24,288 bases of DNA from a virus, in IMG/VR virus record IMGVR_UViG_3300032462_000991, positions 1 through 24,288 of that record; one strand, written 5' to 3'. Positions 1 through 6,875 of this stretch are shown here, piece by piece. Below the pieces are notes generated by a model. The model did no database searches, was not told the origin of the DNA, and was given only the letters and a program-made list of their open reading frames with translations. Made by a program: the position numbers and the translations under genes. Positions within the stretch are counted from its first letter, which is position 1; the number at the start of each line of letters is the position of its first letter.

Positions 1-657
1 GTTAGTCACTGCTGCAGTATTAAACAGGGGCACCGATGTAAGGGAGTAACAAGAACTAAACATGGAACTCATGTTAGTCACTGCTGCAGTATTAAACAGG
101 GGCACCGATGTAAGGGAGTAACAAGAACTAAACATGGAACTCATGTTAGTCACTGCTGCAGTATTAAACAGGGGCACCGATGTAAGGGAGTAACAAGAAA
201 TAAACATGGAACTCATGTTAGTCACTGCTGCAGTATTAAATAGCGGCACCGTAACTAGTGCGTAGCAATTCGCGAACATCTGCGACATATTAGTTGCTGA
301 CGCAGTGTTCAATAGGGGCACTGACTCAAGTGACGTGCATAAATAAAACATTAAATTAAAGTTAGTCACTAGAGCTGTATTTAGCAATGGTACCTCTTGC
401 AATGAAAAACACCAGTAAAACATAGTATTAATTAAAGTACATGAAACGGTGTTAAACAAGGGTATCGTCACCAGGGAGGTACAATTTTGGAACATCGCCG
501 ACATATTGGTCACCGACGCAGTATTGAATAGTGGCACCGTAGTTAATGACCAACAGCCGCGGAACATACTATTAGTAGAAGTCAAAGCAGAACTAGAAAA
601 CCCAACCACATTACGAAGGTTACTACAGTTGTATAGTAGAAGGCTGGCACTGGTGAT
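1..657 (-). repeat. In-frame 72-bp (24-aa) tandem LRR-coding repeats, homogenised at the left edge
   Basis: The period is 72 bp. In + strand phase, the units at 1-72 and 73-144 are identical. The unit at 145-216 differs at one base (position 200, Ser to Ile in the protein). From 217 the units diverge progressively: 217-288 keeps its first 24 bases almost exactly, while 289-576 are recognisable mainly at protein level. About eight complete 24-aa units plus one degenerate unit near 586-657 can be counted. The array continues beyond the window, so the true copy number is unknown. Confidence 0.95.
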
Positions 658-1419
658 ATCACTACTCAAAATACTTACTTGCTCTAGTGCATTATATTTA
701 ATAGTTTGGGTACTATTACCTGCGGTGGCAACAGCAATTAGAATGCTAGTAAGACTAGAACCAGCAATCACTATATCAACAAATCCACTTGTATAAGCAC
801 TTACCCCTGTTTGATTGTGTTTTTTGTGTAGGTTTAGGGTGGTAAAGGTTGAGTTAGCTCCTTGTGGAGTAACGATAACAATTGCCTGTTTGTATGGCAA
901 CAAAGTAGCACTACCATCTGTAGTAAGTGCTACTGCTGCACCACCAACAGTTGCTGATACTTGAAAGGTGTTTGCAGTAGAGTTAATGACATAATAAAGA
1001 TTAGCTTCTGTTAATCCTGTAGTACTTACAATGTTGTAGAATTTAGCAATTGACCCATCAGAGTGCCCATGTGCCGTGCGGGTAACCAGATCCCCTGCGT
1101 CAGTAAGGGTCACTGGTCCGTTGGTATTGTCTAATCCTGCCGCTGCAAAGTCATATTGTTTATAAGCAATAACACCTGTTGCGTAATTTACGGTAGCACT
1201 TCCATCACCCCAATCAACCGTATATGCCGCTGCCGCACTGAGTGCTAAAAAATTTGAATCTGGATGTACTTTGTGTAGTCCTACGAATTTTGCATCGTTA
1301 CTCGCAACAGCAGGCAGTGCCAACCATGAGGGATCACGAATCCAGGGCCTTACCACAGCACTAGTGTTTAAGAGTCTTTTAGCGGCGTTGCCCCGTTTTG
1401 TACTATAACCAAAACTCAT
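1..1419 (-). CDS. BspA-type leucine-rich-repeat surface/fibre protein with PKD-like domain (partial, C-terminus off left edge)
   Basis: The frame is open for 473 codons from ATG at 1419 to the window edge with no stop, so the C-terminus lies outside. Residues about 64-90 and 176-190 look like a PKD-type beta domain (VDWGDGSA at 68-75, then KQAIVIVTPQ). Between them sits a second phage-type segment (AHGHSDGS..., LYYVINSTANTFQVS, about 92-175). From about residue 279 the protein is an array of 24-aa repeats of the form VTNMSxMFxxCxSLxxVPLFNTAx, which matches the BspA/DUF285 leucine-rich-repeat class. Its ATG overlaps the stop of the upstream 109-aa gene (ATGA at 1416-1419), so translation is probably coupled. 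Known LRR and PKD proteins in phages are usually adhesion or tail-tip components; a receptor-binding or fibre-tip role is inferred from this and from the position at the end of the fibre module. Confidence 0.85.
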   Translation of the reverse strand, partial: MSFGYSTKRGNAAKRLLNTSAVVRPWIRDPSWLALPAVASNDAKFVGLHKVHPDSNFLALSAAAAYTVDWGDGSATVNYATGVIAYKQYDFAAAGLDNTNGPVTLTDAGDLVTRTAHGHSDGSIAKFYNIVSTTGLTEANLYYVINSTANTFQVSATVGGAAVALTTDGSATLLPYKQAIVIVTPQGANSTFTTLNLHKKHNQTGVSAYTSGFVDIVIAGSSLTSILIAVATAGNSTQTIKYNALEQVSILSSDITSASLLLYNCSNLRNVVGFSSSALTSTNSMFRGCWSLTTVPLFNTASVTNMSAMFQNCTSLVTIPLFNTVSCTLINTMFYWCFSLQEVPLLNTALVTNFNLMFYLCTSLESVPLLNTASATNMSQMFANCYALVTVPLFNTAAVTNMSSMFISCYSLTSVPLFNTAAVTNMSSMFSSCYSLTSVPLFNTAAVTNMSSMFSSCYSLTSVPLFNTAAVTN

Positions 1420-1745
1420 GTTATTTCAGTTCCATATAGATTGAATGCAACTGTAATAGTACCTGCATAAATAGAAACTACATCAGTAGTTGCCAACGAT
1501 AGCCCGAGAGTGAAAAATAAGGTGTCGTATTGATTCAACGCTGTCTCATACACGATGTAGTGTTTGTCTACAATAGCCGCCTCTGCTGGTCTGACAGCCA
1601 CACGAACGGTTGTTGAGACTCCCGTATTGCATATTGTTAGAGTAGAAGCAACAGTTGAGGTTGCTGACGGTACTGTGTATAGTGTTGTTAGTGTAGAAGC
1701 AGCTGATGGTACTGCTTGACCTAAAACTTTGTATGTATTTGGCAT
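1416..1745 (-). CDS. Small phage tail/virion protein (109 aa)
   Basis: This 109-aa protein is rich in Thr, Ala, Val and Ser and has no cysteine-based or enzymatic motif beyond one isolated Cys. The pattern MPNTYKVLGQ...LYTVPSATSTVASTLTICN...VRVAVRP...HYIVYETALNQYDTLFF resembles a recurring family of short all-beta proteins next to tail-fibre genes in many tailed phages. The exact structural role is not known to me. It starts 19 nt after the end of the upstream fibre gene, with a purine-rich AAGAAAGAAA as a weak ribosome site. Its TGA overlaps the ATG of the LRR protein (ATGA), so the two are likely made in fixed proportion. A virion or accessory fibre role is inferred from family resemblance and context. 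Confidence 0.8.
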   Translation of the reverse strand: MPNTYKVLGQAVPSAASTLTTLYTVPSATSTVASTLTICNTGVSTTVRVAVRPAEAAIVDKHYIVYETALNQYDTLFFTLGLSLATTDVVSIYAGTITVAFNLYGTEIT

Positions 1746-1764
1746 ATTATTTCTTTCTTAATTA

Positions 1765-3156
1765 TTATCCGCCCATTAGTAAAAACATCGATTCAAAACC
1801 ATTTGTAAGTGCAACAGTACCAGATGCGTTTGGTAGTGTAATTGTTCTATCGGCAGTTGGATCTGCGACTGTAAGTGTTGTTTCATGCGCGTTGTCGGTT
1901 GCCCCCTCAAATACAATGTTTACAGCTGAAACGACCTCCATATCATCCGTTTTGATACCTAGATAAAGATCACCACCACTGACGGCTACTGTGCCTAATC
2001 CGCCATCAGATACACTGAGTGTAAGCGAGGGACGACTGCCGCCAAAAGTAGACGAACTCGTAGGTGTTAACCGTACTTCACCAAAAGGAGCAAGGGTCAG
2101 GTGATTTGTTCCTCCAGCACTATTTGTGTCTATTGTAGAAGTAGTGTTACCTAATCTAGTAGTAGGATTTCTGATAGCCGCAGTACCAGTTGTTGCACCG
2201 ACGGTAAGGGTAGTTGCTGCCCCAAATAGATTGCCAGTAGTCGCAGTTGTATTTGCAATACTGAAGGTGGTACTTGGAGTTGTTATGGATGTCGTGATCG
2301 CGGGCGAGGTAGCCGTGATCGTCCCGCCGACATGCACATTCCCGCTCACGCCGAGGCCGCCCGTAACGACGACTGTGGCGACGGTCGTGCTGCTCGCCGT
2401 GGTGGAGTCTGTGATACTTATCTTTTCGGAGAGAGCCCCGCCGCTGTGAGTCTTAAATATAAGTCTACTATTAGTGCCTCCTTCTGCGTCGCTCTCCATT
2501 ATTTTAGCTTCGATAGTGGCGTAGTCGACCGTTCCTCCGCCAATGCCGGTTGATCGCGCACGAAATACATGGCGACCGATTATATCATTGTTCGCAGTTG
2601 ATGCGCTGAAGCGGTCAAGGATAAAGTCAGGTCCTGCGGCTGCGCCTGCATCGGTTGATGTGATTTTCACTGGCGTGAGTGATGAGTCACTAACGGTTAG
2701 TGATGTCAGTGTGCCGAGGGATGTAATCGCGGGCTGTGCGGCTGTAGTTACGGTTGCGGCTGTGCCAGTGGTGTTTTGATTCAGTGTTGGAAATGTACAG
2801 TTAGTCAATGTTCCACTAGAGGGAGTGCCAAGTACTGGTGTCACTAAAGTAGGACTAGTGGCAAACACCAATGCACCAGTTCCAGTTTCATCATTGATAA
2901 CACCAGCAAGTTGAGCAGAAGTCGTTGCCGCAAATTGAGACAATGCCGTGGTTGTTACTGCAACATTACTTATTGCTCCTGTAGCCCCATTGACTGAAGT
3001 CACAACAGCAGTAGAATCCAAATAGATTATATTTCCGCTACCATTACCAACATAAAGTTTATTATCAACGGTGTTGACCGCAAGTTCACCGGCGGTCAAT
3101 CCCGATGGTGCTGTTGCGTCTGCTGTTCTTCGTTTAATCTTTATTTGTGTTGCCAT
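1765..3156 (-). CDS. Mosaic tail fibre protein A (463 aa)
   Basis: Residues 1-45 (MATQIKIKRRTADATAP...GELAVNTVDNKLYVGNG) are the short N-terminal domain common on tail-fibre proteins of T4-like marine phages and similar to the Mtd N-terminal domain, probably for attachment. A fibre repeat module follows (SAQLAGVINDETGTGALVF, GTPSSGTLTNCTFPTLNQN) that is also present, in different order, in fibre B. A central segment (PDFILDRFSASTANNDIIG..., TGGLGVSGNVHVGGTI) is encoded by unusually GC-rich DNA. The C-terminal part resembles phage shaft or trimerisation repeats (LTLAPFGEVRLTP, ADRTITLPNASGTVAL). The gene starts 19 nt after the 70-aa gene with a good ribosome site (GAGGATTT). Unlike its neighbours it does not end in the DGGxY-like tag. 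A role in host adhesion is inferred. Confidence 0.88.
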   Translation of the reverse strand: MATQIKIKRRTADATAPSGLTAGELAVNTVDNKLYVGNGSGNIIYLDSTAVVTSVNGATGAISNVAVTTTALSQFAATTSAQLAGVINDETGTGALVFATSPTLVTPVLGTPSSGTLTNCTFPTLNQNTTGTAATVTTAAQPAITSLGTLTSLTVSDSSLTPVKITSTDAGAAAGPDFILDRFSASTANNDIIGRHVFRARSTGIGGGTVDYATIEAKIMESDAEGGTNSRLIFKTHSGGALSEKISITDSTTASSTTVATVVVTGGLGVSGNVHVGGTITATSPAITTSITTPSTTFSIANTTATTGNLFGAATTLTVGATTGTAAIRNPTTRLGNTTSTIDTNSAGGTNHLTLAPFGEVRLTPTSSSTFGGSRPSLTLSVSDGGLGTVAVSGGDLYLGIKTDDMEVVSAVNIVFEGATDNAHETTLTVADPTADRTITLPNASGTVALTNGFESMFLLMGG

Positions 3157-3175
3157 AGTAAATCCTCTACTCTAT

Positions 3176-3388
3176 TTAGTAGGTTTCACCATCGAGTTTT
3201 TCGACTGTTTTCTTTTTGGTTTTTGACAGTTTTTCTGTTGCAACTCCTAGTTGCTCAGTCAACCATCGAACTCTTGCCTGTTCGACCAAAACACTTGCTT
3301 CCAATATTAAATTGTTGGAGAGTAATTGCTTGCAACGAGACTCTAACAGGGGTATGACCACAGTTTCATTATAATTAGGTTCACTCAT
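3176..3388 (-). CDS. Small predicted coiled-coil protein between fibre genes (70 aa)
   Basis: This 70-aa protein has an amphipathic, helix-forming core at about residues 10-50 (VVIPLLESRCKQLLSNNL, EASVLVEQARVRWLTEQL), a Lys/Thr-rich stretch (KLSKTKKKT), and the C-terminus KLDGETY. That C-terminus is a variant of the tag ending several neighbouring fibre proteins. The start is supported by a ribosome site (AAAGGATGG) at suitable spacing upstream of ATG 3388. It lies between two large fibre genes, 21 nt after fibre B and 19 nt before fibre A. The function is not recognised. A fibre chaperone or small structural linker is possible but is inference only. Helical content, ribosome site and tight packing argue that it is real. 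Confidence 0.75.
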   Translation of the reverse strand: MSEPNYNETVVIPLLESRCKQLLSNNLILEASVLVEQARVRWLTEQLGVATEKLSKTKKKTVEKLDGETY

Positions 3389-3409
3389 ATATCCATCCTT
3401 TATTTTATA

Positions 3410-4693
3410 TCAATATGTTCCTGCATCAATTAAAGCATGAATCTCTGTAGCAGTAATAGTACCAGCAGTAAAATTACCACTCGCATCTCTTAAAACAATT
3501 GTACTTGCTGTATTGGCAGCGGTAGCAGTCGTTGCCGAATTAGATACTTTACTAGCAGTAGATATCGTTGCAAGATATGTGTCTGAAATTGCAGTACCCT
3601 GCCAAACACCAGTTCCAATTGTCCCGATAGTTGTCAAACTGGAGGTGACAATCGCACTACCGAGTGTTGTTGCACTTAACACAGATACATTATTAATCTG
3701 GAAAGCTTTACCCCCTGTAATCCCCCAATTTTCTGAAGATTGCCAATTTGAATTGGCGTTGTTCCATAGAATGGTTTTATCTCCATATGTACCACCAGCG
3801 AGTATTATACCACCACCATCCGCAGTTGTATTTGTTGGAGTCGCAACACTACCCATTTCAATATTTTTATCATCGACTGTTAATGTTGTTGAATTTAGTG
3901 TGACTGTTGAACCGTTTACTGTCAGATCACCACTCAAGACCAAACTAGTTCCTGTTGCAACACCAATGTTTGGTGTAACAAGAGTAGGAGTATTAGCAAA
4001 TACATTTGCACCAGTACCAGTTTCATCAGTTAGTGCTGTTGCCAACTGAGCAGAAGTAAATGAACCAAGTATAGTTGCATTACCAGTAGATGTGATATGC
4101 CCAGTTAGATTAGCATTAGTAGTGACAGTTGCTGCGTTTCCTGAAGTGTTTTGATTAAGTGTCGGGAAAGTACAATTGGTCAAAGTACCACTAGCAGGTG
4201 TTCCAAGAATCGGTGCAGTAAATGTCGGGCCTATTAGAGTCTTTTTTGTAAGAGTTTGATCTAAAGTAACCATTGCAACAGTCATAGTGTCTATCTCAAT
4301 GTCGATACCTGCTGGGAAGCCGCCGGCAAGAGAAACAACAATGCCTACACCATTTTGCACTACAATAGGACCAGTATATCCATTTAACGTACCGACTCCC
4401 GTAACAGCACCAGTGAGTCCGTTGAAACTACTAACACCAGATCCTGAAATTAGGGAATTAATTCTTTGATTTGTGCGGTATCGAGTTGCAAGTGTTGTTT
4501 GTGAAGCACTATCTGTCCAAGTGCCTTCTGCATCAATTATTTTAGCACCAACCCATATAGCACTTCCACCAGAATTTCCTGCAAAGAATTGCTCTGCGGT
4601 AGCACCAGATCCCTGGAGGAATCCAAGCTCACCGAATGCCAGTGTTGGTGAAGTAGAACCCGTTGTACGTTTAATTTTTACTTGTGTTGCCAT
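3410..4693 (-). CDS. Mosaic tail fibre protein B (427 aa)
   Basis: The N-terminus MATQVKIKRTTGSTSPTLAFG is paralogous to fibre A. It is followed by a longer head (EQFFAGNSGGSAIWVGAKII...TWTDSASQTTLATRYR), then SSFNGLTGAVTG, which is shared with the next upstream gene. Modules GTPASGTLTNCTFPTLNQN and TSAQLATALTDETGTGANVF repeat those of fibre A in swapped order. The second half (LTVNGSTVTLNSTTLTVDDK...ILAGGTYGDKTILWNN...SSENWGITGGK) is a segment type common in marine T4-like phage fibres. The protein ends in LIDAGTY, the shared C-terminal tag. The ribosome site is strong (GTAGGAGAA). It is a virion adhesion protein by family resemblance; the receptor is unknown. Confidence 0.88.
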   Translation of the reverse strand: MATQVKIKRTTGSTSPTLAFGELGFLQGSGATAEQFFAGNSGGSAIWVGAKIIDAEGTWTDSASQTTLATRYRTNQRINSLISGSGVSSFNGLTGAVTGVGTLNGYTGPIVVQNGVGIVVSLAGGFPAGIDIEIDTMTVAMVTLDQTLTKKTLIGPTFTAPILGTPASGTLTNCTFPTLNQNTSGNAATVTTNANLTGHITSTGNATILGSFTSAQLATALTDETGTGANVFANTPTLVTPNIGVATGTSLVLSGDLTVNGSTVTLNSTTLTVDDKNIEMGSVATPTNTTADGGGIILAGGTYGDKTILWNNANSNWQSSENWGITGGKAFQINNVSVLSATTLGSAIVTSSLTTIGTIGTGVWQGTAISDTYLATISTASKVSNSATTATAANTASTIVLRDASGNFTAGTITATEIHALIDAGTY

Positions 4694-4721
4694 TTAATAT
4701 ATTCTCCTACTATATATAACC

Positions 4722-5165
4722 CTAATATTCTCCGCCATCTATTGACACTTCGTCCAAGGTTTCGTCATCTCCATCTCCAGTAAATCCTCTAAATCCGGCC
4801 TTTGATGTCATAAGACCGTCTGAAATTATATACCCAGAGACTATGAGGTTTCCCTGTATTACCATCCCGCCAGTAGTAATACCTGATGCACTTATTCCTG
4901 CATTGAACTCATTTAACCCAGTAAATATGTTTGCTCCCAAAGAAGCACCAGTTATTGCACCAGTTAAACCATTAAATGTACTAACCCCTGTATATTCTAT
5001 TACAGATGGACCAGTGCCATTATAGTTTCCAAGATTAACATATGTACTTCCAACAACTCCATATATTGCTTTATTTACCCATCCAGAACCATCAAATATA
5101 TAATGAAATCCAACACAATCGTATGTTGCGCCTGTAACAGGTGATGTCGGGAAAGTACAAGACAT
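4722..5165 (-). CDS. Short fibre-associated virion protein (147 aa)
   Basis: The protein begins [31 protein letters not shown] in residue order, a compact head typical of phage particle proteins that carry 'fill-in' domains. It continues with STFNGLTGAITGAS, also found in fibre B. The last 45 or so residues (QGNLIVSGYIISDGL...TLDEVSIDGGEY) align with the C-terminal end of the collagen-like fibre encoded just upstream ([15 protein letters not shown]...[10 protein letters not shown]). The start codon overlaps the upstream stop by one base (TAATG at 5163-5167), with a strong GGAGGAG ribosome site inside the upstream gene. It is probably a shortened relative of the neighbouring fibres or a fibre tip adaptor; the precise role is unknown. 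Confidence 0.8.
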   Translation of the reverse strand: MSCTFPTSPVTGATYDCVGFHYIFDGSGWVNKAIYGVVGSTYVNLGNYNGTGPSVIEYTGVSTFNGLTGAITGASLGANIFTGLNEFNAGISASGITTGGMVIQGNLIVSGYIISDGLMTSKAGFRGFTGDGDDETLDEVSIDGGEY

Positions 5166-6187
5166 TAGTATACTCCTCCGTCCATTATCATATCATCACC
5201 TATAGATTCTACTTCAGCATTTCCAGTTGAACCAAAAAGACCAGTAGATGTTATTATTCTACCACTAACTACAAGATCTCCTTCTATTGTTGTATGATTA
5301 AATGATGCGGTTCTTCCTGTTATATTTCCATATACATAAAGTTCACTTAATGCACCTGGAGCACCTATTATTGTATTAGAAAATATAGTAACTTGTGGTT
5401 CTACTGAATCAGATGTATCTATGTTTATTAAACTTGTACTTTTACCTGATGTTGCTCCAATTACATTAAATTTTAAAGCATTTTCATCACCAGCAGCAAG
5501 ACCAAAAACAAGAGATTGGGTTGCACTCTCTAGACTACCAGCTGTTAATAATATATCCCGAAGAAATACATTAGCACTTACAAGTTTAGTTGGACCGCTA
5601 AACCCACTTGCTGTCCAAGCTAAAGTTTCACTATTTTTTAGAATAGGAATAAAATCATATTTACTAGCCGAAAGTACAACATCTTGCGTTGTACCTTGTT
5701 GTAAATCTAATTTTATTTCGTCGCCTGTTTTAGATAATCTAGTACCTGCAATTATATTTTCGCCAGTAGGACCAACAATACCTTGAAATCCCTGTGGTCC
5801 TGTAACACCTTGAAATCCTTGTGGTCCTATTGGGCCTTCCACAAAAGAGTCTGCGCCAGTAGGACCAGTAACACCTTGAATACCCTGTGATCCTGTTGGG
5901 CCAGTAACACCTTGAATACCCTGTGATCCTATTGGGCCTTCCACAAAAGAGTCTGCGCCAGTAGGACCAATAATACCTTGTGATCCTATTGGTCCTGTTG
6001 GGCCAGTAATACCCTGAATTCCTTGTGGTCCTGTTGGACCTTCTATAGGAATAGAAACTGGATTATTACTTATATCCCCTATCCATAACTTGTTATCAAT
6101 AATATTGATTGCAATTTCACCATGCATCAATATAGTTGGAACGGCCCCTGATGTGTTAGATCTTTTAACTCTAATTAAAATAGACAT
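5165..6187 (-). CDS. Collagen-like tail fibre protein (340 aa)
   Basis: Residues 1-45 ([36 protein letters not shown]) are the same attachment-type N-terminal domain as in fibres A and B. Residues about 50-143 are Gly-X-Y repeats ([26 protein letters not shown]) broken by two copies of GADSFVEGP. This is expected to form a collagen-like triple helix, as known for many phage fibre shafts. Residues 145-270 form a globular region of unknown fold. The C-terminal 50 residues ([20 protein letters not shown]) match the next gene and end in IMDGGVY. There is no strong ribosome site upstream; the best is GTGAAAGA. Confidence 0.88.
   Translation of the reverse strand: MSILIRVKRSNTSGAVPTILMHGEIAINIIDNKLWIGDISNNPVSIPIEGPTGPQGIQGITGPTGPIGSQGIIGPTGADSFVEGPIGSQGIQGVTGPTGSQGIQGVTGPTGADSFVEGPIGPQGFQGVTGPQGFQGIVGPTGENIIAGTRLSKTGDEIKLDLQQGTTQDVVLSASKYDFIPILKNSETLAWTASGFSGPTKLVSANVFLRDILLTAGSLESATQSLVFGLAAGDENALKFNVIGATSGKSTSLINIDTSDSVEPQVTIFSNTIIGAPGALSELYVYGNITGRTASFNHTTIEGDLVVSGRIITSTGLFGSTGNAEVESIGDDMIMDGGVY
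5825..5969. repeat. Internal direct repeats in the collagen-like region (43-bp exact repeat at 102-bp spacing; 12-aa/36-bp subrepeat)
   Basis: A 43-bp stretch at 5825-5867 recurs exactly at 5927-5969, a shift of 102 bp or 34 codons. Between them a 30-base unit beginning at 5865 recurs at 5901, a 36-bp or 12-codon shift encoding [12 protein letters not shown]. All shifts are multiples of three and preserve the Gly-X-Y register, so unequal exchange can lengthen or shorten the shaft without breaking the frame. Confidence 0.9.
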
Positions 6188-6203
6188 CAGTATCTTTCAC
6201 GTA

Positions 6204-6329
6204 TTAACTGTATATTTTATATTCGGTATTTGTCTTTTTCAAAAAAAGTTGAACAGTTTTACCAGAATCATTGGTTATTTTCACATTAGTTATTATTATG
6301 GTTCTAAGAACAAGTTTAATCTTTTTCAA
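6204..6329 (-). CDS. Possible 41-aa small protein with TTG start coupled to the upstream stop
   Basis: The 138-nt gap between the two flanking genes holds an open frame encoding 41 residues, including VKITNDSGKTVQLFLKKTN and ending TEYKIYS. Its composition looks protein-like rather than random. The only start that fits the full frame is TTG at 6329, which overlaps the upstream stop as TTGA, analogous to the ATGA junctions elsewhere in the window. A shorter GTG start (6284) would give 26 residues. No good ribosome site is visible, so the call is tentative. No family is recognised. If not translated, the region is a 138-nt untranslated spacer. Confidence 0.35.
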   Translation of the reverse strand: MKKIKLVLRTIIITNVKITNDSGKTVQLFLKKTNTEYKIYS

Positions 6330-6841
6330 GGAAATGCACCACCATCTATTTCATCACTAAATGTAAAGTCTGCAAAATTATTTTCTATATTTGTTGTTAC
6401 TTCTTGAATAACATCTATAGATCCTTCTAGTAATTTAGTAGATATACTTCCAGTAAGACCAGCACTAGCACCATTTGGGGTTTGTATAATAAAAAGATCA
6501 TAAAAAGACTTTCCTGGAGATAATGTCCTAGTAACAAAGGAATTCATGTTTACTAATATACCGCCAGTTTGACCACTGGTATCTCCAGAATTTCTATTTA
6601 ATTTTATACCGCCACTTGGGCCAGGGAAAGTAGTTCCACACAACACTTCATATGGAAAGGATTTCAATAATACTACCGCCTCGTCATCCTTGGCGTATTT
6701 TTTGATCATCATCTTTGTATAATATATTGGATTGTCCGCAGTCAGTCCAACAAAATCAACCAAATCATCTCCATCTGTATATTCTAAATACAGGTGAAAG
6801 TTTTCGTTTCTATTTAATGTAATATCGTAGTGTGCTGCCAT
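6326..6841 (-). CDS. Virion structural protein, first gene of the late fibre module (171 aa)
   Basis: The N-terminus MAAHYDITLNRNENFHLYLEY resembles the 'Y-x-I/F-x-[IL]-x-[QR]-[GN]' opening of small tail or baseplate proteins, with an Ig-like upper-baseplate (BppU-N-type) strand pattern. The middle has a Gly/Ser-rich stretch (FPGPSGGIKLNRNSGDTSGQ), and the C-terminus is EIDGGAFP, a member of the shared C-terminal tag. The start is well supported: ribosome site AGAGG and a T4-type late promoter TATAAATA sit directly upstream (6856-6863). It therefore probably begins a late structural transcription unit running leftwards through the fibre genes. The assignment to a baseplate or tail-fibre connector is inference. 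Confidence 0.78.
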   Translation of the reverse strand: MAAHYDITLNRNENFHLYLEYTDGDDLVDFVGLTADNPIYYTKMMIKKYAKDDEAVVLLKSFPYEVLCGTTFPGPSGGIKLNRNSGDTSGQTGGILVNMNSFVTRTLSPGKSFYDLFIIQTPNGASAGLTGSISTKLLEGSIDVIQEVTTNIENNFADFTFSDEIDGGAFP

Positions 6842-6855
6842 ATATACCTCTTGTA

Positions 6856-6863
6856 TATTTATA
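6856..6863 (-). promoter_or_regulatory. T4-type late promoter (TATAAATA) for the fibre module
   Basis: A perfect TATAAATA octamer on the minus strand lies 14 nt upstream of the ATG at 6841, followed by ACAAGAGG as ribosome site. In T4 this sequence is the whole late promoter, recognised by the gp55 sigma factor, and gp55 is encoded in this window. The position just before a structural operon makes it functionally credible. Confidence 0.75.
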
Positions 6864-6875
6864 ACAGTAAATTGA

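Noticed and set aside
449-796. Open frame on the + strand (115 codons)
   Set aside because: It is antisense to the LRR gene, has no ribosome site, and its composition mirrors the repeat codons read backwards; the minus-strand frame explains the region.
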